Virus record (IMG/VR): IMGVR_UViG_3300045919_000452
Coordinates: 1 to 36,802 of that record
Source of the DNA: a virus
Reading direction: 5' to 3' (one strand)
Length of the DNA: 36,802 nucleotides
Under the pieces are notes generated by a model. It did not search any database and was not told where the DNA came from. It saw only the letters and a program-made list of their open reading frames with translations. Positions within the stretch are counted from its first letter, which is position 1. The number at the start of each line of letters is the position of its first letter. Below are positions 1 to 5,310 of the stretch, piece by piece. The position numbers were made by a program, and so were the translations under genes.

Positions 1-127
1 CAATACCAGAAAATAGGTCTAGGTGATTCATATATTCTCCTTAGCGTATAACTCCATGCTCTTCCTCGCGCTCACGCAGTCGCCCAAAAACTTCAAAATG
101 TCCATCGTCGTGCGCTTGGTCTCAAAG
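1..127. repeat. Terminal direct repeat, copy 1 (circular join)
   Basis: Bases 1-127 are identical to 36676-36802. An exact 127-base overlap at both contig ends is the usual mark of an assembler closing a circle with a 127-mer, so it need not be a physical terminal repeat. It falls inside the 3' end of the nuclease gene and the start of the methyltransferase gene, which are continuous across the join. Confidence 0.95.
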
Positions 128-717
128 ACGCGCACATCATCCTCTAGCACAGCGAGATCCATACTGGTGCCGTGTTCGTCGACGGTGAGCACTTCAGTTG
201 TGGGTATAGAGAACAGTCGCACAGTTACATCCTCTGGCTTAATCTTCTCGGCGACATAGAGCATGGCGAGGTAGCAATCCAGCTGGCGATGCTTGTCCAC
301 CTGCCTCTGTGTCCAGTGCACACCTGCGGTCTTAAACTCATGCACTGTCAAAGGCGCGTAGTTATCGATGTGCGCGATGAGGGGCACGCGGTTGAACGTT
401 GTCTCGATGGTGTACTCAAAGTGCGGTAAACGCGGGATTTGGGGCAAATAGGCAGGGTTACGCGCTATCTCGTCACCGACCCAGTTACCGAATGTCATGT
501 ACTTGGTTGAGTGTCCTTTTTTGCCAAGAACGTAGCGCTCAAACCACTGGCGGTGGGACTGCTCCCAGCAGGAGAGTTGCGACCATGACAGTGGCTTGGA
601 GTGCCAGCGTTCGTATGGGTCTTTGGTGATGCCCTCAAAGGCAGCGTAGAATGTCTCGGGTGTTGGGATGGTCATATTCCTAGTTTTTGGCGCACTTGTT
701 GCAGGTTTTTTCGCCAT
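28..717 (-). CDS. PD-(D/E)XK superfamily nuclease (Cas4/RecB-like)
   Basis: A 229-aa protein. Near the N terminus LSWSQLSCWEQ (residues 43-53) matches the family's 'S-x-S-x-L-x-x-x-x-x-C' entry motif. The nuclease core follows: IAHID with Asp118, then EFK with Glu127 and Lys129, and a downstream QLDCYLAMLY helix with Gln145. This order (D, ExK, Q) is that of RecB/Cas4-type PD-(D/E)XK nucleases. The family cuts or resects DNA; in phages it sits with recombination and replication genes, as here next to the ATPase gene. I see no iron-sulfur cysteine cluster. The start is preceded by AGAGGAAAT. Its stop overlaps the start of the methyltransferase gene (ATGA) on the circular map, implying translational coupling. 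Nuclease fold is fairly sure; the precise role is inferred. Confidence 0.82.
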   Translation of the reverse strand: MAKKPATSAPKTRNMTIPTPETFYAAFEGITKDPYERWHSKPLSWSQLSCWEQSHRQWFERYVLGKKGHSTKYMTFGNWVGDEIARNPAYLPQIPRLPHFEYTIETTFNRVPLIAHIDNYAPLTVHEFKTAGVHWTQRQVDKHRQLDCYLAMLYVAEKIKPEDVTVRLFSIPTTEVLTVDEHGTSMDLAVLEDDVRVFETKRTTMDILKFLGDCVSARKSMELYAKENI

Positions 718-771
718 AGTATTTCCTCTTTTGTTATTGTCTTATAGTAAACTTTTGTGTAATCTTTCTTT

Positions 772-966
772 TTAGCTTTTGCAGTCATAGCATGTTTTGT
801 ATTCACGCTTTTTATAATTTCCACATGGGCAAATAATGTCTTCGCCCCACGCACAGTCCTGGCACATAAATTCTCCCTCATGAGCGTACATGTCTTCCCC
901 TTCAGAAACCCTCCCTGCACATGAAGTACACTTTGAATTAAATTGTGTTTGAAATGGATTTGCCAT
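772..966 (-). CDS. Small zinc-ribbon-like protein (64 aa)
   Basis: A 64-aa protein with four closely spaced cysteine groups (CTSC, CQDC, CPC, CYDC), enough for two zinc sites; it begins MANPFQTQF. The chosen ATG lies one base after the stop of the ATPase gene (TAA-T-ATG), a spacing repeated elsewhere in this genome, and AAGGAG lies inside the end of the ATPase gene. An in-frame upstream extension would overlap the ATPase gene by about 90 bases and is unlikely. Small zinc-ribbon proteins of early phage operons can bind DNA or host RNA polymerase, but nothing here proves either. Confidence 0.72.
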   Translation of the reverse strand: MANPFQTQFNSKCTSCAGRVSEGEDMYAHEGEFMCQDCAWGEDIICPCGNYKKREYKTCYDCKS

Positions 967-967
967 A

Positions 968-2275
968 TTAAAATATATCTCCTTGCTCTGGTAATTCTTC
1001 GACCTGCGACCATTTGTAGTACATTGTGTTTGATGCACCGGCAAATTTTTCCTCTCCATATTTCTTGTCTAACTGGGTGCGCGTCAATTTATCCGCAAGC
1101 CCAACGTTTACTAATGATGTGAGCGCAGTGCGTGCATAGCGCTCTTGTGCAACGCCCATTTCGACAATATTTTTCACTGACAGCCAGCGATTCTCTTTCT
1201 TTAGTCGTTCGAACACGTCATCTTTTGCTTTCTCGGCGAGGATTGGTGCACCCTGAAACTCTCCTGTGTAGTTGAAGTTAAGTTTGTTTTCGTCAATCTG
1301 TATCTCGATCTCGAATGGTTCGAGCTTTTGCGTTGACTTGGACTTAAGGTGGCGAACAATGATGCGCTTCGTTCCATCGTCTTTATGTACTTCTTCAAGC
1401 GATATATGCCCAAAGACTGCGGCGTTGATTGCGGACGACCCACGAGATGCTTCAGAGTCGGTTCCTTTGTCAAAGGCACTTTTTTTCTTATGGTGGTGTG
1501 TAAACACAACAGTAATTCCCTCACGAGTAAGCATCTTCAGGTTGTCCATTATGGGTTGCATCTCTGTTGAGCTATTTTCCTCTGCGTTATGCAATGAGCG
1601 CAATGAGTCAAAGAATATGACGTGTATATTGTTCTCCTTGCACTCCTCTAGTAGCGTTTTACAGAAAGGTAAGTCGATTTTAGAACCTTGTGCGGTGCGG
1701 AAATATATTGGTAGATCTATTTTTGGTATTGAAAGAGCGTCAAAACGACTAGCAATGAGTCTTTCTGTGTCTTCTTCGTTCACAATGAGTACGCCGGATG
1801 GAAATGACTCGAACCGCCCAAGAAACTTCGTGCCAGTTGAAAGACAAAAGGCCATTAGAAACACTAGCCACGATTTGTACGTGTTTGGAGGTGCGGAAAT
1901 CATATTGACTGTCCCACGCTCGAAAAACGGGTCAATGGCGAATACCACATCGGGATACTCCGCAGTTCGAAGCGACATGTGGGCGCGCAGTGGGCGTTCT
2001 TTCAAGGCTAGAAGGCGCTCAGACGTTACTTTATCGACAACTTGGGAAAACACTAGCTTCAGCTCTTCTTCATCAATAGGACGCGAAAACTCGCGATTCA
2101 TGCTAACGGCTATCACCCATGCGTCGACATCCCACGTCCACAGCTTCTCCGAGTGGTCACGCCGTTTTGTTTGCTCGTCTTCCTTGCTCCAAGGGGTTGC
2201 GACAAGAAACTGTGTCACAGCGACAGTTATTTGCTCGATTAGAGCGGTTTTATTCATTTCTTCTATGACATCCAT
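968..2275 (-). CDS. RecA/RepA-like replicative ATPase (AAA_25 type) with C-terminal winged-helix region
   Basis: From Met at 2275 the protein has 435 aa. The ATPase core runs from about residue 110: APPNTYKS (128-135) at the Walker A position, NEED (166-169), hydrophobic strand ending FFD (217-223) as Walker B, THHHKK (259-264) and RGSSAI (278-283). This series is typical of the AAA_25/RepA family of hexameric helicase-like ATPases used by phages and plasmids for replication. The first 110 residues are a helical domain and the last about 90 look like a winged helix. Walker A is degenerate: the Gly before Lys-Ser is Tyr. An upstream in-frame ATG at 2407 lies before the predicted transcription start (about 2376) and is rejected; Met at 2257 is another possible start. 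It heads an operon with the zinc protein, nuclease and methyltransferase. Confidence 0.85.
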   Translation of the reverse strand: MDVIEEMNKTALIEQITVAVTQFLVATPWSKEDEQTKRRDHSEKLWTWDVDAWVIAVSMNREFSRPIDEEELKLVFSQVVDKVTSERLLALKERPLRAHMSLRTAEYPDVVFAIDPFFERGTVNMISAPPNTYKSWLVFLMAFCLSTGTKFLGRFESFPSGVLIVNEEDTERLIASRFDALSIPKIDLPIYFRTAQGSKIDLPFCKTLLEECKENNIHVIFFDSLRSLHNAEENSSTEMQPIMDNLKMLTREGITVVFTHHHKKKSAFDKGTDSEASRGSSAINAAVFGHISLEEVHKDDGTKRIIVRHLKSKSTQKLEPFEIEIQIDENKLNFNYTGEFQGAPILAEKAKDDVFERLKKENRWLSVKNIVEMGVAQERYARTALTSLVNVGLADKLTRTQLDKKYGEEKFAGASNTMYYKWSQVEELPEQGDIF

Positions 2276-2289
2276 ACTCGTGTACAAGA

Positions 2290-2375
2290 AACGACAGCCG
2301 TTTGCACAAGTACCTTTGACGGAACTATACGGCTGTCGTTGTTTATAAGCGAAAATAGATGAATGTACTTGTGCA
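2290..2375 (-). promoter_or_regulatory. Structured mRNA leader with interlocked inverted repeats (A-B-A'-B')
   Basis: Read on the minus strand: arm A (2375-2365) pairs perfectly over 11 bp with A' (2313-2303); arm B (2340-2329) pairs over 12 bp with B' (2301-2290). The arms interleave, so the RNA either forms a pseudoknot (loops 24, 15 and 1 nt) or two mutually exclusive hairpins. Arm A begins at the predicted 5' end of the transcript, and B' ends 14 nt before the ATPase start codon. This is seen directly; the regulatory role is inferred. Confidence 0.6.
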
Positions 2376-2382
2376 TGGGTAC

Positions 2383-2429
2383 AGTATGCGCTTTGTGTGA
2401 AGTTCACGCAAGGTTCACGTTGGGGATAA
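2383..2429 (-). promoter_or_regulatory. Early promoter of the ATPase operon with DnaA-box-like element
   Basis: On the minus strand: TTATCCCCA (2429-2421), 9 nt, -35 TTGCGT (2411-2406), 17 nt, -10 CATACT (2388-2383); predicted start near 2376. The TTATCCMCA box and its 9-nt distance to the -35 recur at the two promoters near 34.1 and 35.4 kb. Confidence 0.6.
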
Positions 2430-2512
2430 GTGGGAGTATCCCAAATAATGAAACAACTATGATGGGATTGTCAAATGAGCTTTTCACAATTAGCACTGCT
2501 TATTACATAAGC

Positions 2513-2645
2513 GTTTGTATATTGTAAAAAGCTTCAAGAAGCTCTAGCTTCCCCCTCTTTGAGGTGGGGGGAAGCAGGCAAGTTTCTTCTAGGGGAAAGC
2601 ACTTTACAGTTCGCATTTTCTCGATGTTTGTATATTGTAAAAAGC
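2513..2645. repeat. Pair of 20-bp direct repeats flanking a GC-rich hairpin
   Basis: GTTTGTATATTGTAAAAAGC occurs at 2513-2532 and again at 2626-2645. Between them lie two inverted repeats: GCTTC/GAAGC at 2531-2542, and GCTTCCCCC (2547-2555) with GGGGGAAGC (2567-2575). Confidence 0.7.
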
Positions 2646-2772
2646 AAAACAGACACTCGAAAGACAACAAAAAACACCCCTTGCGAGATGTCCTTGGTCC
2701 CAAACTGTCGGTGCGATTTGCCCCATTGTGCCGATTTCTCAGCTAAAAGCGCGTCGCTGTCGAGTAGCCCAG
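2526..2772 (-). ncRNA. Candidate small non-coding RNA (structured, about 245 nt)
   Basis: No convincing gene fills 2408-2787. On the minus strand an extended -10 promoter (2787-2779) predicts a start near 2772. The transcript would contain a strong GC hairpin (2575-2547) followed by GCTTC-TT-GAAGC and a run of five T (2542-2526), which looks like an intrinsic terminator with a very tight loop. Short peptides are possible but none has a good start context. The RNA is an inference. Confidence 0.3.
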
Positions 2773-2778
2773 AATATT

Positions 2779-2787
2779 ATTATAGCA
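2779..2787 (-). promoter_or_regulatory. Extended -10 promoter (TGCTATAAT)
   Basis: The minus strand reads TG-C-TATAAT directly after the stop of the small cysteine protein gene. No clear -35. It would transcribe the gene-free stretch 2772-2430. Confidence 0.45.
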
Positions 2788-3066
2788 CTACTTGTCGCTT
2801 TGTGGGTCGTCCCAGCCGGCGGAGTCGAGATCACGCTGTGTGCATTCTGTGATGCGACACTCGCACATTTGCACGCGCGTGTCGTGTGAGCCGTACCAGC
2901 CTAGGTCGGTATCGACTTCGATGAACCCGGTGTCGAGGCAGGTATCGCACTGTATGTTCATAAGTTCGCGCATTTCTGCAACGGCGTCTTTTATTGAGAT
3001 GAATTCTTTGTACATAGTGGGGTTGTGGTTGATAGAGTCGATGACGTAGTTTTGTGTTTTTGACAT
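2788..3066 (-). CDS. Small early protein with CxxC motifs, unknown function
   Basis: A 92-aa protein starting MSKTQNYVID. A helical first half is followed by CDTC and, about 28 residues later, CEC-x4-C, a likely single zinc site, then an acidic tail. The ATG at 3066 follows the upstream stop as TAA-T-ATG; an in-frame ATG at 3075 (MANMSK) would overlap the upstream gene by 8 bases and is the alternative. It is the second gene of the short minus-strand operon starting at the 3220 promoter. I do not recognise the family. Confidence 0.65.
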   Translation of the reverse strand: MSKTQNYVIDSINHNPTMYKEFISIKDAVAEMRELMNIQCDTCLDTGFIEVDTDLGWYGSHDTRVQMCECRITECTQRDLDSAGWDDPQSDK

Positions 3067-3067
3067 A

Positions 3068-3190
3068 TTAGCCATTGATTATTATGTAAGCGAAATCGAG
3101 TAGGAGGCCTATGGCGAGGGTCGCAATGTATGGAGTTACTTTGCGAACGTAACGGCGAACGGTGAAATGTGTGTATAATTTACTGTGCAT
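3068..3190 (-). CDS. Small single-span membrane protein (40 aa)
   Basis: MHSKLYTHFTVRRYVRKVTP is followed by a hydrophobic stretch of about 18 residues (ATLAIGLLLDFAYIII). The basic N-terminal part and C-terminal hydrophobic helix suggest an inner-membrane peptide with its N terminus in the cytoplasm. The ATG lies 23 nt downstream of the predicted start of the 3220 promoter, making it the first gene of that operon. Such early membrane peptides can act on the host envelope or in superinfection exclusion; this is not shown here. Confidence 0.5.
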   Translation of the reverse strand: MHSKLYTHFTVRRYVRKVTPYIATLAIGLLLDFAYIIING

Positions 3191-3219
3191 GATAAATTAC
3201 TATTAACTTGTATGGGTAC

Positions 3220-3274
3220 AGTTTACTCTCGTTTATAGCTTGCGCAAGCGGTAAAGTGGACAATGTGTGGATAA
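3220..3274 (-). promoter_or_regulatory. Early minus-strand promoter with consensus DnaA box
   Basis: On the minus strand: TTATCCACA (3274-3266, exact DnaA-box consensus), 18 nt, -35 TTGCGC (3247-3242) within the perfect palindrome GCTTGCGCAAGC (3238-3249), 16 nt, -10 TAAACT (3225-3220). Predicted start near 3213. Downstream of the -10 it shares CTGTACCCAT with the 2383 promoter. Confidence 0.55.
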
Positions 3275-3290
3275 CTGAACTTGTGCGACA

Positions 3291-3365
3291 TTGTGTATTT
3301 TTCGTCAAGTGATATACTTCATGAAGCTCGTCAACACGCGACACTGCCATGCTTCGAGCTTTTTC
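3291..3365 (+). promoter_or_regulatory. Plus-strand promoter directly followed by a terminator-like hairpin
   Basis: TTGTGT (3291-3296), 16 nt, TGA-TATACT (-10 at 3313-3318). The predicted start is about 3325. AAGCTCG (3324-3330) pairs with CGAGCTT (3355-3361), followed by more T. The transcript would begin inside the hairpin and could end about 40 nt later; this looks like an attenuator or a tiny RNA. No convincing gene lies between here and 3500. Confidence 0.35.
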
Positions 3366-3443
3366 AATACTTTTTAGGTGATGTCGCCCGATGCCATATA
3401 CTGACCACGGTTGACTTGTTAGGGAGTGCGCGAGTGGGATTAC

Positions 3444-3473
3444 TTGCGCACTTTTCGCCCGACGTGATATAAT
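3444..3473 (+). promoter_or_regulatory. Late promoter upstream of the packaging genes
   Basis: TTGCGC (3444-3449), 18 nt, TGA-TATAAT (-10 at 3468-3473). Predicted start near 3480, 20 nt before the 17-residue peptide and the terminase genes. Best-looking plus-strand promoter in the divergent control region. Confidence 0.65.
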
Positions 3474-3499
3474 CTAAGTAATTAGTAATAAAAAACTAT

Positions 3500-3553
3500 A
3501 TGGCAAAAGCACACAAGAAAGGATGCAAGGGTGGCAAGGGCTGCAAGTGTTAG
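3500..3553 (+). CDS. 17-residue Lys/Cys-rich micropeptide
   Basis: ATG to TAG encodes MAKAHKKGCKGGKGCKC: six Lys, three Cys, four Gly. It is the first reading frame after the late promoter and begins with the same ATATGGC context as confirmed genes of this genome. No Shine-Dalgarno. It could be a real metal- or nucleic-acid-binding peptide, or a leader peptide for the terminase transcript. The amino-acid composition is far from random, but a frame this short cannot be proved by inspection. Confidence 0.4.
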   Translation: MAKAHKKGCKGGKGCKC

Positions 3554-3571
3554 TTGATATTTTGATATTTT

Positions 3572-3874
3572 ATGGCACAAGGTGGAAAACGAGCAGGAGC
3601 AGGTAAACCAAAAGGATATAAAGCCCCTCACACACTTGAGGCATCTGTTGCTAAGGCTCGCATGGTTGAGCGCATATCTGCTCGCACTGATGAGCTAATA
3701 GATAAACTGTTCGAGAAAGCACTAAGCGAGAATGGCGATACTGTTGCCATTAAAGAGTTGTTAGACAGAGGGTACGGCAAGCCACAGCAGTCCACCGACG
3801 TAACCTCTCTTGGTAAAGCAATCGAGGGCAACGCCATATTTTTAGCTGATTTTCATGCAGCAAATAGTAAATAA
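3572..3874 (+). CDS. Terminase small subunit-like DNA-binding protein
   Basis: A 100-aa basic protein whose N terminus GGKRAGAGKPKG (residues 4-15) matches the 'GGxRxGAGRPKG' DNA-binding arm common in phage small terminases and their homologues. A helical middle follows, then AIKELLDRGYGKPQQ, also usual in this family. Small terminases recognise the packaging site on phage DNA and load the large subunit. It overlaps the large terminase by 20 bases, the classic order. No clear SD precedes the ATG. Confidence 0.75.
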   Translation: MAQGGKRAGAGKPKGYKAPHTLEASVAKARMVERISARTDELIDKLFEKALSENGDTVAIKELLDRGYGKPQQSTDVTSLGKAIEGNAIFLADFHAANSK

Positions 3875-5132
3875 GGCATACGCGGGTATTTTTACAACAA
3901 ATAAGCGCTACACCATCCTTGGTGGTGGCCGTGGTGCAGGTCGCTCAACCGTAGCCTCTCAATACATTTTAGCTAAACTCATAGCACCTGAGTATTTTCG
4001 TTGCGCAATTATGCGCTTTATTTTGTCTGACATCCGCAACAGCTCATTTAGAGAAATTTGTGATCGCGCCGAGGAGCAAGGCATCCTAGGTACACTCGAC
4101 GTCAATGAAGGACAAATGACTATTTCATACGGCGCAAACTCTATCAACGCGCACGCGTTTCGTAAGTCTAGCGGCGACCAGAAAGCAAAACTAAAGTCTC
4201 TAGCAAACTATAATCAAGTGTGGGTTGAGGAGGCCGATGAGGTGCCCGAGGCAGATTTTATGCAACTCGATGACTCTTTACGCACAGTGAAGTCGAAAAT
4301 AAATATCATGCTCACATTTAACCCGCCACCAAAGACTCACTGGATAAACAAGCGGTGGTTTAATCTTTTGCCGTCGGGTGTGCAAAATTTCTATCTTCCT
4401 GAGTGCAAGGATGATGATGTGTTGTTTATACGTACAGACTGGCGCGACAACGACAAGAACATAGACGAGGGCACAAAGAAACGCTATGAGCAGTATCGAC
4501 AGACCAAACCTGAGCACTACTGGAACATGATACGCGGGTTTGTCCCGGAAACAATCAAGGGTAAAATATATTCAGATTGGCAAGAAATTGAAGAGCTGCC
4601 GCATGAAGCAAAATTGCTCGGGCACGCGCTAGACTTCGGCTTTGACCCCGACCCATCGGCAGGACTTTCCATATATTACTACAACGGTGGGTATATTCTT
4701 GATGAGGTTGTGTATCAGACACAGCTTGATAATGAGCAACTGGCGAACGTGTTCAAGAATAGGAAGAAAGCGCCCATCGTCGCCGACAGCGCAGAGCCGA
4801 AAAGCATTGCAGAAATGAATAAGTTCGGCGTTGAGGTGTACCCATGTGTAAAGGGTGCCGACTCGGTGCGCTTTGGCATTAAGCACGTGCAGTCGCTTCG
4901 TGTTTCGTACACTAGGCGCTCAGTTAATATTAAGGCCGAATACGATAACTACGCGTGGAAGATAAGTAAGGACGGAGAGGATGTGGGCATTGAAGACCCA
5001 AAGTGCATGAACCACTTAATGAGTGCCGCGCGCTATGGCCTGTCATACTTTGTCCACGAGGTTGATGAAGATGCCGAGCGCGCCGATCGTCTCTTGTCTC
5101 GTTTGCGCTTATCAAAAGAGCAGACAGTGTGA
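3855..5132 (+). CDS. Terminase large subunit (DNA-packaging ATPase/nuclease)
   Basis: A 425-aa protein of normal length. N-terminal ATPase: Walker A GGGRGAGRST (23-32; Arg in place of Lys), Walker B QVWVEEADEV (121-130) with catalytic Glu, and coupling motif IMLTFNPP (151-158). C-terminal RNase H-like nuclease: LDFGFDPD (Asp260, Asp264) and VADSAEP (Asp311). In the third acidic motif the expected Asp of 'NHxxDAxRY' is Ser390 (NHLMSAARY), an unusual change. It pumps DNA into the prohead through the portal and cuts the concatemer. Order small terminase - large terminase - portal is standard. Confidence 0.95.
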   Translation: MQQIVNKAYAGIFTTNKRYTILGGGRGAGRSTVASQYILAKLIAPEYFRCAIMRFILSDIRNSSFREICDRAEEQGILGTLDVNEGQMTISYGANSINAHAFRKSSGDQKAKLKSLANYNQVWVEEADEVPEADFMQLDDSLRTVKSKINIMLTFNPPPKTHWINKRWFNLLPSGVQNFYLPECKDDDVLFIRTDWRDNDKNIDEGTKKRYEQYRQTKPEHYWNMIRGFVPETIKGKIYSDWQEIEELPHEAKLLGHALDFGFDPDPSAGLSIYYYNGGYILDEVVYQTQLDNEQLANVFKNRKKAPIVADSAEPKSIAEMNKFGVEVYPCVKGADSVRFGIKHVQSLRVSYTRRSVNIKAEYDNYAWKISKDGEDVGIEDPKCMNHLMSAARYGLSYFVHEVDEDAERADRLLSRLRLSKEQTV

Positions 5133-5156
5133 TATTTATGAAAAAAAACATACACA

Positions 5157-5165
5157 TGGTATAAT
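5157..5165 (+). promoter_or_regulatory. Extended -10 promoter, probably leaderless
   Basis: TGG-TATAAT with -10 at 5160-5165 and no -35. The predicted start (about 5172) is one base before the ATG at 5173. Confidence 0.5.
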
Positions 5166-5172
5166 ATGAGAA

Positions 5173-5310
5173 ATGCCAAAGTATACCGACCCAAGGGAGT
5201 TTGCACTGATTCGGTCAATGTATTTTGACGCACCGGAAGAAGACCAACAAGAAGATGCTGATGAGCGTTATTTAGCAAGAGTGCGAAACAATAAAGACCA
5301 ATCACGATGA
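5173..5310 (+). CDS. Small acidic protein between terminase and portal (45 aa)
   Basis: MPKYTDPREFALIRSMYFDA followed by a very acidic stretch and a basic C terminus. Its TGA overlaps the portal ATG (ATGA), so the two are probably translationally coupled. Its own ATG lies at the predicted start of the 5160 promoter. I do not recognise it; position suggests a portal-assembly or head-associated role, but this is a guess. Confidence 0.6.
   Translation: MPKYTDPREFALIRSMYFDAPEEDQQEDADERYLARVRNNKDQSR

Noticed and set aside
672-1013. Minus-strand frame overlapping the zinc protein and the start of the nuclease
   Set aside because: It overlaps two better-supported genes in another frame; the Cys pattern and the SD favour the 64-residue protein, and no motif supports the overlapping frame.
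1272-2348. Long open frame on the plus strand (358 codons) opposite the ATPase gene
   Set aside because: It mirrors a gene with conserved ATPase motifs; its product is Ser/Arg-rich with no motif, and it has no promoter or start signal. A shadow of the real gene.
2503-2703. 66-codon minus-strand frame in the early control region
   Set aside because: Its sequence is largely made by the two 20-bp repeats and the hairpin; no SD and no motif. The region is better seen as regulatory.
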